Shown here one piece after another: positions 48,100-58,906 of a stretch of DNA of 61,268 nucleotides. Origin of the DNA: a virus; IMG/VR virus record IMGVR_UViG_3300024323_000002, positions 1-61,268 of that record; one strand, written 5' to 3'. A program made the translations under genes and the position numbers. The stretch's first letter is position 1, and every line of letters starts with the position of its first letter. The notes below the pieces were generated by a model, which was given only the letters and a program-made list of their open reading frames with translations, did no database searches and was not told where the DNA came from.

Positions 48100-50910
48100 A
48101 TGCCAAAGCTCAAGACCACGCAAGTCAAGGTCTCTGCGCTCGCCACTAACCCCAACAAGTACGCACTGCCAGCTGGCTCGTGTGCCGTTGCTGAAAACGT
48201 AGTTATGCGCCAGCCTGGTGTGCTTACTCCGCTAGACGCAGATGTCACAGTTTATTCAACGGATACAGCCGGCATATACAAGCCAGTAAAGCTGTACAAC
48301 AGCCCGCTCTATGGGGGTCGCGTGGGCGTAGTCCAGGCGGACGCCGCGCAGTCGGCGATATGGAAATCGACGGAGCCAGAAACGCAGACGGGGCGCGTAG
48401 ATATGTACGCGTTTACAAATCAGTATACGGTTCCGCCATCGACACCAGCACCATCGCGAGACACTACGCAGCTATGCGTAGGTTGGAAGTTTATCACTGG
48501 TACGTCTGGCAACATCGAGCCCGTGAACCGCGCACCAGGATTTATCCCTGGCATGACGCACGATGCCTATAACACTTTCCGCAGTTTTCTTACCGAAAAG
48601 TGGGGAGTCATCGCGAGCAACGAGCGATACGCAGGGCTCTATGCGCCGATGCTGCAGCTTGCGCTGACGCAGATTGCGGCTGTGCCAGCAACGATCAACC
48701 AGGATAACTGGTTGGTGCCAGGTGGTACGGTTTCCTACCGCGCCGTTCTAAGCCTAGAAGTAGCGCAGCCCCCAGACGACCCGGAAGGGCTGTTTACGCC
48801 GGTTCCGAAGGCCTATATCGTCGTAGGACCGCCGTCGCAGGTGTTTTCAATAAAGAATGAAGACTATGGCGACAACTGCTGTGTGCAGATAATCCCGCGA
48901 CTGAATATGCACGATGCAATCGTGCCGGTGACCTATTACGCGGGCTGGAAGTATTACGTTTCGATTTATAGATGCCCGCAAGATGAGGTGCGTGATCCAA
49001 CGCGGCTCACCGACGACTACCGGCTGGTAGCGAAGCTGCTGGTGCCAGAACCTAGTGCTACGCAATTCCCAAGCATAGGCGCTGGCGCGTTCAACTGGAC
49101 AGACACTATTACAGAAGATTCGCGCAACGGCGGCGAGGCACTCTACACGAACACTGGCCAGCAGGGGGAACAGGGCGCGAACTATTGCCCGCCGAGCGCG
49201 GCAGACATCTGCGTCTTCAAAGACACCACGTTCTACGCAAACCGCGCGAGCTTCCCGACTAACGCCTTCGAAATGCGCGGTGCCTTCGGCGACTTGCTCA
49301 CGGACAGGGAGGTGACCTATGGAATAGGCCATCGCGCCGTGCAAGGCACTGCGACGGCAAGCTCGTTTCAGATACTAACTACGGCGCCAGAGCTTGTCGG
49401 AATGGAAATTGGACAGGTAATCGTGGGCGCTACGTTCGCCGCCCCGCCCCAGGCAAATGTTTGGCCAGCGGGTACGTACGTCACAATTACCTCGGTAAGT
49501 GTTGGCACGAACAGGTTCAGTGTGTCTGTAGCTGTGCCGCCTGGCACCTCGGGTGCAGTGAATATGGTCACAGCAGACCGAATCGACGTGCGGCTTGACT
49601 ACGCAGATGGCACGGCCTCACCTGTTATTCATTTCGACCCTACAGACCCAGTTGGATCTGCGACCGCCTGGAACGGCACGGCTGCAATGCCTGCGCTCTA
49701 CGCATGGCCAGCAGGTTTACGCTTCCAAACGCTCTTCGGCCATGTGATCGACTCCTACCCGCCGCAGGAGGGCTACAGATTCGCAATTACGCACACGACA
49801 CCCTGGCATAAGCGCGTGACCAAGCTGCGGGTCAGTATGACCAACCGGCAGAACTACTCGCCGCAAGGGGCGCCGATAGACGTTGGTACAGGTGTCGAGG
49901 GTACCTACGAGCTGCGACGCAACATCGTCTATCTGTCGAAGACGTCAGAGCCAGAGCACGTACCGCTCGGCAACTTCCAGATCATAGGCGCTGGCGTGAT
50001 CCTAAAGATGTGGTCGACGACGTCTGCCATCTTCTTTTTCTGCACCGATGGGGTTTGGCGGCTCACTGGCGACGGCACGACTTGGACCGTCGATCAGATT
50101 GACCCGACAGCCGTACTTATACACCCAGACCTCGTAACGTCGCTCAACAACAAGATCTACGCGATATTTCAAAGTGGTCTGGCTGTCGTAACCGATGCTG
50201 GCGTGCAAGTTGTTAGCGACGACGCTATTGGTTCTATGTTGCGGGATCAGGTTTCAGAGATGCGGGCTGAGCTTGGGTTCCCTGGTAAACGCCAGCAGTT
50301 GCCGTATGTATTTGGGCCGACGATGGAGGCGGACCATCACTTCAATGAGGTGTGGTGGGTACTAACCGTGTCCTTCGGCGGCGAATCGTATATGACTTCA
50401 TCGTATATCTTCAACGATGAGACCCAGGCCTTCACAACACAGACCAGCGCGTATAAGGGTATAACGTATTACGCCAGGAACGATAGGCTGGTGTATGTAA
50501 AGGGGTTGACCGAGTGGGACCTCGCAGTCAAAAGTGACTTCTACACGCCAGGCAGCGGTTTGGGGACCGGTAACCGCATGCCAGCAACGATCAGGTTCAA
50601 TCCGCTTGTATCCGAAGATATGGGGGACCTGAAAGAGTGGATCGACATGTCGTTCTTTATGGAGCTGTATGGAGAGATACGGTTGCTGTGGAATAACGAA
50701 GCAAGAGAATACGTCGCGAGCGTTGGGCCAGAGCAACGAAAGTTTCCAGCGGCGCACTTTTGGGTGCCGCGTGAATATTCGCTGCGACCGATTCTCGAGG
50801 ATTGCGGATTCACTACAAACATAGATGGGCTCCTGTTTCCAGCGCAGTTCACGCTATACGGCTTCACTGTCAGGTACCGCGTCGCCTCTGACACGCTCAA
50901 ACGCGCATGA
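48100..50910 (+). CDS. Tail nozzle protein (tail tubular B-like), 936 residues
   Basis: Begins right after the adaptor stop. The start (LPAGSCAVAENVVMRQPGVL) has the A-x-N-x-x-[MF]-x-x-G-x-L pattern of nozzle/stabilisation proteins. The body is beta-rich, consistent with propeller-like repeats. It should form the tube at the end of the short tail. Confidence 0.75.
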   Translation: MPKLKTTQVKVSALATNPNKYALPAGSCAVAENVVMRQPGVLTPLDADVTVYSTDTAGIYKPVKLYNSPLYGGRVGVVQADAAQSAIWKSTEPETQTGRVDMYAFTNQYTVPPSTPAPSRDTTQLCVGWKFITGTSGNIEPVNRAPGFIPGMTHDAYNTFRSFLTEKWGVIASNERYAGLYAPMLQLALTQIAAVPATINQDNWLVPGGTVSYRAVLSLEVAQPPDDPEGLFTPVPKAYIVVGPPSQVFSIKNEDYGDNCCVQIIPRLNMHDAIVPVTYYAGWKYYVSIYRCPQDEVRDPTRLTDDYRLVAKLLVPEPSATQFPSIGAGAFNWTDTITEDSRNGGEALYTNTGQQGEQGANYCPPSAADICVFKDTTFYANRASFPTNAFEMRGAFGDLLTDREVTYGIGHRAVQGTATASSFQILTTAPELVGMEIGQVIVGATFAAPPQANVWPAGTYVTITSVSVGTNRFSVSVAVPPGTSGAVNMVTADRIDVRLDYADGTASPVIHFDPTDPVGSATAWNGTAAMPALYAWPAGLRFQTLFGHVIDSYPPQEGYRFAITHTTPWHKRVTKLRVSMTNRQNYSPQGAPIDVGTGVEGTYELRRNIVYLSKTSEPEHVPLGNFQIIGAGVILKMWSTTSAIFFFCTDGVWRLTGDGTTWTVDQIDPTAVLIHPDLVTSLNNKIYAIFQSGLAVVTDAGVQVVSDDAIGSMLRDQVSEMRAELGFPGKRQQLPYVFGPTMEADHHFNEVWWVLTVSFGGESYMTSSYIFNDETQAFTTQTSAYKGITYYARNDRLVYVKGLTEWDLAVKSDFYTPGSGLGTGNRMPATIRFNPLVSEDMGDLKEWIDMSFFMELYGEIRLLWNNEAREYVASVGPEQRKFPAAHFWVPREYSLRPILEDCGFTTNIDGLLFPAQFTLYGFTVRYRVASDTLKRA

Positions 50911-51260
50911 GAAACACGCCTAACCTGCCGGTCACTATTGCCGATCAGAGTCTCAACAGATTCCTCACGGGGGTGCAAGCGTGTCTCCTCAGTGTGGTAG
51001 ACTTGATCATCTACGAGGACACGGTCGTGTGGCACCCGCCCTATCGTTTCTTCGTGCCGCTACGCAACGCAAAGCTGCGGCTCGAGCAGCCAAAGATCAT
51101 CGAGCTTGGACGAGCCGTAATCGTCAACGAGCCGGAAACACCGGTCCACTTCGGCGCGACGACTTGGAAGTGGCAGTCGAACAACCAAGTCACAGTTATT
51201 GATCAGGCAGGCCTTGTAGAAGGCGTTAGATATTCCCTTGTATATAAGGTCATTGGATAA
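50907..51260 (+). CDS. Tail-associated hypothetical protein, 117 residues
   Basis: A beta-rich protein overlapping the nozzle gene by 4 nt and followed at once by the first candidate ejection protein. Probably a tail plug or cap. Not recognised. Confidence 0.55.
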   Translation: MRNTPNLPVTIADQSLNRFLTGVQACLLSVVDLIIYEDTVVWHPPYRFFVPLRNAKLRLEQPKIIELGRAVIVNEPETPVHFGATTWKWQSNNQVTVIDQAGLVEGVRYSLVYKVIG

Positions 51261-52352
51261 ATGGTAACCCGCAAGACATACGCGCAGCCGAAGATGGACA
51301 AGGCTGCGGAGACCTACGGCAAGTTCGACCTCGGCGGGAACCTGCTCTTTGCGCCCGGCGCGGCCGACTACAACCGGCAAATCGACGATAGCGTCCGAGA
51401 CATCCAAGGCACGCAGGCGGACATCGCTTGGGAGAACTACAACGGCGCCAACGATGTAGCCAACGAGAATAAGGGCATCTGGGGCGACTACGCCTCGGGC
51501 ATCTCTGGCAAGATAGACCCTTTCTTTTCAGGCGTAGGCGCGAAAGACCAAGCGACGACTGACCAGTTCGTCGGCGCGATGGGTCAGTGGCAGAACCCCG
51601 CCGACCTGTTCAAGGACCCCAAGTTCATGAGCTATGTCGGCGATGCGCAGAACCATGCGTTTCGATCCGGCCAGGCGAAGGATGCGCAGACCTCGGCCCT
51701 CGGGCAGCTGTCGGCGCTGACGGGCACGAAGGAGACGGCGCAAGAGCGTTTGCTGCGCGAGATGGCCCGGCGCAAGCAGGAACAGAACGAGCGCGGCAAC
51801 AGAGAGGCGCTCAACTCGAGCTTGAAGGCGCGCGGAGCTTACGGTTCCGGCGCAGAGATCCTCGGCAACGCCATGAGTCAGCAAGGCACTGGGGAGCAGC
51901 GCAGCCTCGAGAACATGCAGGCGAACGCAGGCGCGCAGCAGCGAGCCATGCAGGCGCTGGGGCAGTACACAGCGGCGGGCCAGGCCATGGGCGCGCAGGA
52001 CCTCCAAGAGGGCGCCTACGCCAACGCCATGGATCAGTTCAATAACAACCTGCAGCAGCAATATAACAACTTCAAGGGCCAGCAGCAGATCGGCGCCGTG
52101 AACTCTGGCAACACAGAGCAGCGAACGCGGGCGACTGGCGTGGCCAATGCGCAGCTCGGCAACACAGGCCGACAACGCGCTGACTTTGGCACTGCGGACA
52201 CGATGAAACAGAATCTCGCGACCGGGGGCATGGGCGTGAACACGGCTGGTCAGTCGCTCAAGAGCGGCGCAGGCGGCGATCTGAGCAAGCAGCTTGGAAC
52301 TGAGGCCTCGACTCTCGAGTCGAAGAAGAAAGACGAAGGGTTCTTCGGATGA
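51261..52352 (+). CDS. Internal virion (ejection) protein candidate, 363 residues
   Basis: Gln/Asn/Gly-rich helical repeats, with NREALNSSLKARGAYGSGAEI and QFNNNLQQQYNNFKGQ, are characteristic of podovirus proteins that leave the head with DNA. The ATG follows the preceding stop directly. Confidence 0.65.
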   Translation: MVTRKTYAQPKMDKAAETYGKFDLGGNLLFAPGAADYNRQIDDSVRDIQGTQADIAWENYNGANDVANENKGIWGDYASGISGKIDPFFSGVGAKDQATTDQFVGAMGQWQNPADLFKDPKFMSYVGDAQNHAFRSGQAKDAQTSALGQLSALTGTKETAQERLLREMARRKQEQNERGNREALNSSLKARGAYGSGAEILGNAMSQQGTGEQRSLENMQANAGAQQRAMQALGQYTAAGQAMGAQDLQEGAYANAMDQFNNNLQQQYNNFKGQQQIGAVNSGNTEQRTRATGVANAQLGNTGRQRADFGTADTMKQNLATGGMGVNTAGQSLKSGAGGDLSKQLGTEASTLESKKKDEGFFG

Positions 52353-54736
52353 GCAGGCAAGATCTACTTGACGAGCAGGAGATGGCTGGCCTCACGGGCA
52401 CGGGTATGCTCGTGCCGCCAGGCGAGAACCTGCGCTCTGTAATCCCAGAGGCCATTGCCACCGCTACGCCGGATCCAAACGCCGCAGTAGCGACTGCCAC
52501 GGGTGCAGCGCCTACGGTCGGGACCAATGCGGCGGGCCAGCCAGAGCTGAAGACCGATGCCATCGACACGAGTCTGCATGACAAGCGCACTGGTTATGAC
52601 GCTGCATCTGGCTATCGGCACAGCGATACGAACGATCTCTTGAAAGACCAGCAGAAGGTAGCAGCAGCCAATGCGCTGTATAGCTATGGCATGGGCACCG
52701 ACGAGCCAGCCGGCGCCGCAGACGCTAGCGGCGTCTCGCGCACGGGTCTGCCGACTTGGTATCATAACGCAAAGCTGCGCGGTGATAGGATCCCTGGCTC
52801 GAAGAACTCTCACTATGTGCTTGATGAAGCCACGTGGGAGCCACCCAAAGAGCAGCGCATCGGCAAGGGCATCGCGAACATGATCGCGAACATGTCGACT
52901 GCCGGGTCTCGGCTGGCGATGGGCGAGAAGGAAAGGCCCTTGGGCTTGCGCATGAAAGACGCCAAGCGCGTAGCGCTCGGCGAAGGCGCAGCGTCACTCG
53001 CTGACATGTTCATCGACCGCAAGAATCTGCGCTACCAAGACCTGCTCAAGACGGCCAAAGAAGAGTCGGAGATCGAGAAGAACAGAGCAGCGGGCACAAA
53101 GGGTGCGAAGGGCAGCGGCAGTCAGGCATCGCGCATGGCTGCCTTGACAGGTGTGCTCGGCGCCAACGCCACGCAGAACACCGGCGAACGACTGGAAAAG
53201 TCGAAGGAAGCTGAGGCTGCGCAGGCAATGATCGATACAGACCCGAGGCACCCGAAGGCAGAAGAGTTTCGGCGACACATTCTCGAGTCGACTGGCGGCT
53301 GGCTGAACGAGAACGATGTGCCTCACGCCTCGTATGCAGAGCTCGTGCGGCTGGAGACACGATTCGGCGAAGAGGCAGCGCGACGATCAGCCGCAGACGT
53401 AAAGCGCATCGAGCGCGACTGGCAGGTCTATATGGAACGCCATGGCAAGAACGAAGCTGCACAGAATGCGTTCAAAGCACAGCAGGAAGAGATAGCAAAG
53501 CAGCGTCGCGACAACTGGCTCGAAGCCGGCGAGTTTTGGCGAAGTGGCTCACCGCCGAAAGATGAGAAGATCTATCAGAAGGTGCGTGAATACCACGCAA
53601 TCTCGAACGGCATGATGGAAGGCCTCGACAAGCTCAGCGAGATCCAACAAGCGCTGACGAAGATGGGTCCGTTGTATGGCGCTGGCGGTGAGGTTATCAA
53701 ATTGCTCGGAGAAAAGCTGGGTATGAAGGATGCGCAGTATCTGACAAACCTCGGCTTCCAGCTGGCAGCGAGTTTGCGCAACCTGATCCGTAAGAAGGAA
53801 AACTTCGGTGTGCCGCAGCAGTGGGAGCAAGATCTCCTGCGCACTCAAGTGCTGGAGCCAGGTACGTTCATGTCGTGGCTACAAGGCACGAGTAGCTTTG
53901 ATTCTCTGTATGCGCTGACTAAGATGCAAGCGCGGCAGTGGCTGCGAGATGAAGGCGGCATCGGCTTCACGGACACGGACAAAGAGCCGCCCAAGTACAC
54001 AGGCGTAGCGCCAGTGCGAATCTCGGAGCCAATCGTGCGAGATCGACATGGCCAGCCGCTAAAAGACTGGGCCGAGATCGCCGACCAGGGGCGCGACCAG
54101 CTTGAGCAGATGGAGCAGTTCAGCCGTAGGCTGACTGATGAAGAAGTAAAGGCGACAGGTTGGAAACCAGGCCCACGCGGCGTGGCGGCACAGACCCCTG
54201 CGCGTGCACCCGCCGAGAGAGACCCAGCGACTGATGCCGCTGCAGCAGCTGCAGTGCCAGCGTTCAAGGCTGTCGCTGATCACATGACCAAAGGCACTCG
54301 GGAGCTCTACGAAGAGATCAAGCATCTAAAGGCGGAAGATTGGACGCCAGAGTTGGCGAAGGCGTGGAAAGAGCGCGCCATCGAGCTCAAGGACAAGATG
54401 CTGCAGGCTTTCACGAACATGCCGTTTGAAAAGCAGCTGAAGGACTTCTTCGGAGCCGAGGCACCTGCGCCACCGCACATGGGCACGATCGAGGTCTCAG
54501 GCCCCGAGGTTCGAGATAAGCCCAAGCCGAATGCGCTGCCCAACAAGCCAGCTGAGCCAGAGTCAGGCGACAAGAAGCCAACTAGATGGCGTATAACTAT
54601 GAACGGTAGGCCTTTTGCGACCAAGGAAAAGATTCCAGATGGCGCATCTCCGAAAGACGCTAACGCGGCATTCCAAAAGGGCCTATTGAATGTGCCAGAA
54701 GATAAACGCGGTGACTTCGGGCTAGAGGCATACTGA
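52349..54736 (+). CDS. Internal virion protein candidate, 795 residues
   Basis: Long, charged and helical (NKELSA-free; e.g. EEIAKQRRDNWLEAGEFW; MEGLDKLSEIQQALTKMG). Overlaps neighbours by 4 and 1 nt. No enzyme motif seen. Second of three ejection-protein candidates, by place and composition. Confidence 0.6.
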   Translation: MSRQDLLDEQEMAGLTGTGMLVPPGENLRSVIPEAIATATPDPNAAVATATGAAPTVGTNAAGQPELKTDAIDTSLHDKRTGYDAASGYRHSDTNDLLKDQQKVAAANALYSYGMGTDEPAGAADASGVSRTGLPTWYHNAKLRGDRIPGSKNSHYVLDEATWEPPKEQRIGKGIANMIANMSTAGSRLAMGEKERPLGLRMKDAKRVALGEGAASLADMFIDRKNLRYQDLLKTAKEESEIEKNRAAGTKGAKGSGSQASRMAALTGVLGANATQNTGERLEKSKEAEAAQAMIDTDPRHPKAEEFRRHILESTGGWLNENDVPHASYAELVRLETRFGEEAARRSAADVKRIERDWQVYMERHGKNEAAQNAFKAQQEEIAKQRRDNWLEAGEFWRSGSPPKDEKIYQKVREYHAISNGMMEGLDKLSEIQQALTKMGPLYGAGGEVIKLLGEKLGMKDAQYLTNLGFQLAASLRNLIRKKENFGVPQQWEQDLLRTQVLEPGTFMSWLQGTSSFDSLYALTKMQARQWLRDEGGIGFTDTDKEPPKYTGVAPVRISEPIVRDRHGQPLKDWAEIADQGRDQLEQMEQFSRRLTDEEVKATGWKPGPRGVAAQTPARAPAERDPATDAAAAAAVPAFKAVADHMTKGTRELYEEIKHLKAEDWTPELAKAWKERAIELKDKMLQAFTNMPFEKQLKDFFGAEAPAPPHMGTIEVSGPEVRDKPKPNALPNKPAEPESGDKKPTRWRITMNGRPFATKEKIPDGASPKDANAAFQKGLLNVPEDKRGDFGLEAY

Positions 54737-57700
54737 TGGCACCTCCACTAAAGAAAACACCAGTCGGTGAGACGCAACCGAGCGATAACCCGTTCGACAA
54801 TGCTATAGCCGAGCATTTTCGCGACGCCGGTGTGCCCGACGACGAAGTCGACGCTGGCATGGACGCCTACAAGAAAGCTGGCGACGCTGGCGTAGAGTCA
54901 AAGCCGACTCCCAGCGTTGCGACGCCCGATTCTGAGGACCCCGTCATCAAGAAGACGCGCGCGCTGCTCGCCGGAGAAGTGCCCCCGGAGGTGCGCCCGC
55001 TCGACCCCGACAAGCCCAAAGAGGGCGGCTATGCCGACTGGCTGACGGGCGCGAAGCACACGCTCGGCGGCGGAACATATACGCTCGGACTCAACGACGC
55101 GATCACGAGCGGCATGAACACGACTGCGCATGCGTTGAGCAACGCACTCGGCGTCAAGATTCCATATGCCGATCACACGATCGACGGCAAAGAGCCGACA
55201 TACGCAGGCGCTACACCCTCGCACACAGTGCGTGAAAAGCCTGTAGAAGAGGCTCGCGAACGTCACCCTGAGCATACCGCTGCTGGCGAGGGTCAGGCGC
55301 TCATGGCTCTGACCTATGGGGCCGGCAAGTTCCTTCCAGCCGTGGCGAAGTACGTCGGAGCGCCTGCGACGAAAGGCCCGCGCTTTGTCGACGGCGTGAT
55401 CCCTCCCGAGCCGGGGAGGTATACACGGGCCTATCGCGGCGCAGTGAAAACCGGCAAGCAATATGTGGCTGATGCCGCGGAGGCGTTGCCTAAGACGACT
55501 GCGGCAGCCAAGGGTGTAGGTCGTTCTGCGGCGGGCCTCGGTGCTGCCGCTGTGGCTCGTGGCGGCCAGCTCGAGGGCGACCGTGCGAGTCAGGTCATTG
55601 ACGAGTTCAAAGAGCACCCCTATCAGACCGCACTGACTGCGGCTGCGCCCGTTGTGCTCGGCAGCGCCGCTGGCGCTGGGCTGAATGAGGCTGGCAAGTA
55701 TTTCAAAGACAAAGCGAACGTCAAGGTCGCTGCAGCGGTGGCAGACGGCCCACTCGTCAAGAAGCTCGAGAGGCAGGGCGGGTCAGAGGCCTACAAGAAG
55801 CTGGGCAAGCAGATTCGCGATATGGGCCTGCTTGAGACGAGCCTAGACTCTGACGATCATTCGTGGAAACGAACGACTGCGGCGCGTGTGTCGAACAATG
55901 TGCAGAGGCAGAAGGAAGCGCGAGGTGCAGAGGTAGCCCGTGCGTCAGATAAGCTTTTCAATAGCTCGACGGGTCGCAGGCGCAAACTGCCAGATGGCCG
56001 CATGGTGCCCGAGACTGTTGGCGACGTTGCGCTGCCGACTCAGAGCATCAGAAACCAGGTCGAGAAAGCAGCTCGTGGGCAAGAGTATGCGAATACGCCC
56101 GCGTCAGAAGTCAGAGAGATTCGCCGACACCTGAATCGACTCACGCCGCGCCAGCCGGAGGCGCAGACGGTCAACCGCGCGCCGCTACTGCCTAACAGTT
56201 TGCCTCTGGATCCTATGGATGCATCTGTGCGAGCAGGGGTCGTAGGACAGCCCCCGCCTCCTCCCCCGCCGCAAACGCGGCCCGCGATCAAGCTCGATTT
56301 GCCGAGCACCGGTGTTACGACTCCGCTGGGCGGACCCGCTCGCGGTAACGCGAAGTACCGCGGCAGCACATACAAAGGTCAGCCGCCCGCGGCGCCAGCA
56401 GCCGGAGCTTACCCCGAGCGCGAGCCGCCAGACGTCCTGCCGCCCGCTACAGAGCCCGAAACGCCAGCGGGGCACATGCCCCTTGGCGGTACGGGCGTCG
56501 GGTCACCTGGAGGCCCACAGCGCAACGCTCCGAAGCCTACAGAGCCCGTGCATGCGGGGCTCCGGCCCGAAGTAGCGCCGGCCGAAGTGCCAGGCGCTGT
56601 GGTGCCTCATGACGCCGCACTGCGTCAGTGGGAGCAGGAGCAGGAGCTCGGCCACTGGAACCTCGGCGAGCAACCACCTAAGCACCTCGGAACGCAGCCG
56701 CAGCCCTACGTCGCACCGGTCCCGCGGTTCAATCGGCAGACGCGTGCGCGCGAGCCGAGTTCAATTCCCAATGCTGCGGCGCCGCTTGCGCCAGGTGAGA
56801 GGCGAAGTCCGACTGCCAAGCCTGAGCCACGTCCAGCTGGCGCCAAGCCGACATACACGTCGAAGCTGAAGGCTGATCCGAGCAAGACCAAGAGCTCGGT
56901 GCGTAACTACGGCAAGCCAAAGAAGCCGGCGCCAGAGCCCAACCTCGAAGAAGAGATCAAAGACTTCCAGCTCGAGAAGCCGCAGCTGTTAGGCCCCGCG
57001 AACCCGCCGGAATGGCCACAGGTCGTGGAGCCTAACCAGATGAAGCTCGACAGGCCCAAGCTCGAGCTCGGCGGGCCAGCCTTTCAAGAGATGGCGCCCA
57101 CAGCGCCGCGGATCAACCTATCGCCACACGAGCAGCGCAACGAGGCAAAACCGCCGCGCTTGAATTTCGCGACGCCTCCACCGACTGTCGGCATTCCGCA
57201 GCCGATGCAACTAACGCCGCCCTTCCAAGCGCCGCTGGGAGTCGGACAAGCACAACCGCAGAATCGCAACGTGCCTTTCCAAGCGCCTAGCTTGCTGCGC
57301 CCGCCGACCCCCGAGGTCTTGCCCCATAACACTACGCCTGACCCGCAGCCACGACCGCGGATCAACCTCATGCCGACTGAGCAGCGCACCGGCCCTCGGC
57401 TCGACGTGTCGAGGCTGCAGCTCAAGCCGCCGCCGGGGTTCGCTTCAATGCAAGCGCCAATCGTGACACCTGGCGGCCCAGCGCCGCAGCTGAAGCTCAC
57501 GCAACCATCGCTGCGGGCGCCAGGCGTCGCTTTGAACCCAGCGCCGCAGCCTGCGCTTCGCACGAGCGCAAATCTCCCGGTTCAGGCGCCCACAGAGCTT
57601 CCGTTCAAGCCGGATCCATCGCTCTCGGGTGGCTACTCGTCGATGTACCAGCCGAAGAGCAACGCTCTTGTCCCGCCGCTCAGCTTGTTGCCTGAAAACA

Positions 57701-58293
57701 GGCAGCTGCCGAACTCGACAGGGGTGGCGCGCGCCCCGACAGCTTCGCCAGTGCCAGGCCCAGAGCATTTCACGCTGCGCCAGGGTAACAAAGTGCAGCA
57801 AAAGCTGATGGATGATCTCACAAGCCATGTGAAGCAACCTAACAAGCGAGTAAGGCCGGGCGAAGACGAAGGCAAGCGGCCGATCGCCTACGGATTGAAC
57901 AGAGAAAAGCTCAATCTGTTAGAGAGTATGAAAGGCGAAGGCCGGCTGATCCCGGAGATATATAAAGAATATCGAGACGCTAACCGCGCGCATTCGACTC
58001 TCAAGGATATCGAGAATAGTGCTGCTACCAAAGCAGGCTCAGAGCGTCGAGGTGGAAATAGTATGACGAACTCTGTCTTGCACCGCTTGTTCGGCGAACA
58101 GCGCTCTTTGCACAGGTACGGCAGCATTGCCGACTCGATTGGCAATGCGATCAAAAGCCCCGCGGGGGCCATGGGCATCAGCGCCGGTGTGTCAGGATAT
58201 AGAGGTTCGAAACAATCAGGCAGCGACTACCGCGATGCCAACGAACAGATGAAGAAAGAACTAGAAGAGGATTTGAATGGGACTAACAAATGA
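54736..58293 (+). CDS. Giant proline-rich internal virion protein candidate, 1185 residues
   Basis: Residues 1-330 are helical, with amphipathic Ala/Gly-rich stretches (e.g. AAAPVVLGSAAGAGL), resembling membrane-active ejection proteins. Residues about 450-1000 are extremely proline-rich with repeated motifs such as INL[SM]P[HT]EQR. The last 100 residues are helical and charged. It overlaps the next gene by 17 nt. It probably enters the host envelope with the DNA, but this is by analogy. Confidence 0.55.
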   Translation: MAPPLKKTPVGETQPSDNPFDNAIAEHFRDAGVPDDEVDAGMDAYKKAGDAGVESKPTPSVATPDSEDPVIKKTRALLAGEVPPEVRPLDPDKPKEGGYADWLTGAKHTLGGGTYTLGLNDAITSGMNTTAHALSNALGVKIPYADHTIDGKEPTYAGATPSHTVREKPVEEARERHPEHTAAGEGQALMALTYGAGKFLPAVAKYVGAPATKGPRFVDGVIPPEPGRYTRAYRGAVKTGKQYVADAAEALPKTTAAAKGVGRSAAGLGAAAVARGGQLEGDRASQVIDEFKEHPYQTALTAAAPVVLGSAAGAGLNEAGKYFKDKANVKVAAAVADGPLVKKLERQGGSEAYKKLGKQIRDMGLLETSLDSDDHSWKRTTAARVSNNVQRQKEARGAEVARASDKLFNSSTGRRRKLPDGRMVPETVGDVALPTQSIRNQVEKAARGQEYANTPASEVREIRRHLNRLTPRQPEAQTVNRAPLLPNSLPLDPMDASVRAGVVGQPPPPPPPQTRPAIKLDLPSTGVTTPLGGPARGNAKYRGSTYKGQPPAAPAAGAYPEREPPDVLPPATEPETPAGHMPLGGTGVGSPGGPQRNAPKPTEPVHAGLRPEVAPAEVPGAVVPHDAALRQWEQEQELGHWNLGEQPPKHLGTQPQPYVAPVPRFNRQTRAREPSSIPNAAAPLAPGERRSPTAKPEPRPAGAKPTYTSKLKADPSKTKSSVRNYGKPKKPAPEPNLEEEIKDFQLEKPQLLGPANPPEWPQVVEPNQMKLDRPKLELGGPAFQEMAPTAPRINLSPHEQRNEAKPPRLNFATPPPTVGIPQPMQLTPPFQAPLGVGQAQPQNRNVPFQAPSLLRPPTPEVLPHNTTPDPQPRPRINLMPTEQRTGPRLDVSRLQLKPPPGFASMQAPIVTPGGPAPQLKLTQPSLRAPGVALNPAPQPALRTSANLPVQAPTELPFKPDPSLSGGYSSMYQPKSNALVPPLSLLPENRQLPNSTGVARAPTASPVPGPEHFTLRQGNKVQQKLMDDLTSHVKQPNKRVRPGEDEGKRPIAYGLNREKLNLLESMKGEGRLIPEIYKEYRDANRAHSTLKDIENSAATKAGSERRGGNSMTNSVLHRLFGEQRSLHRYGSIADSIGNAIKSPAGAMGISAGVSGYRGSKQSGSDYRDANEQMKKELEEDLNGTNK

Positions 58294-58906
58294 TCAGAGA
58301 TATTCAGCGCATCGCGGCGGCCTAGCTTCCGGCGCAGCGCTACGGGCATACAGCCAGCCAGCGGTGACGCCGCTGAATCAGAACACGCAGCTCAAGAGCA
58401 CGAGTCTGTTGCAGACGACTGCCTCGTTCTCACCGGGATCGGGTGTTGCTTACTTCGAGTACCTCGGCCAGGTGGCGCGCACGGCGACGTTCAACAAGGT
58501 GTACTTTGTGACGTCGGGCGCCGCGGCGGGCACTCTGGTGCAAGAACTCGGCGTTGCGACCACGCCCAACGCGCCTGACGGCACGCTGCAGACGCTCACG
58601 GTTCGTGCGCTCGATAGCACCGCTGGTGCATATACCGGTGCAACGGGTCGCTATTCGAACAGCGCTAACCTCGCGTACACGCCGCCAGTCGGCGAGCACA
58701 TCTGGGTATTCGCACGCTGGCAGCCGAGCGGCACGCAGGTGACCATCTCGACTGGCCTGGCACTCGACCTCGGGCAGTATTCAGTCTTCACCTTCTCGTC
58801 GGTCGGCACAGCGCTGACTCTCGGCCAGGCGATCACTGTTCCAGTCGCGGTCTCGGCCACATCGACGACTGGCATCGCGCCGGTGCTCATCTTGGCAACC
58901 GCATGA
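58277..58906 (+). CDS. Beta-rich virion protein, 209 residues
   Basis: After a short polar start the sequence is Thr/Ala/Gly/Ser-rich with alternating hydrophobics (TFNKVYFVTSGAAAGTL), typical of fibre or head-decoration beta domains. Not recognised. Confidence 0.55.
   Translation: MGLTNDQRYSAHRGGLASGAALRAYSQPAVTPLNQNTQLKSTSLLQTTASFSPGSGVAYFEYLGQVARTATFNKVYFVTSGAAAGTLVQELGVATTPNAPDGTLQTLTVRALDSTAGAYTGATGRYSNSANLAYTPPVGEHIWVFARWQPSGTQVTISTGLALDLGQYSVFTFSSVGTALTLGQAITVPVAVSATSTTGIAPVLILATA

Noticed and set aside
54898-55617. Minus-strand ORF of 239 codons
   Set aside because: Arg/Cys/His-rich antisense frame of the large virion protein.
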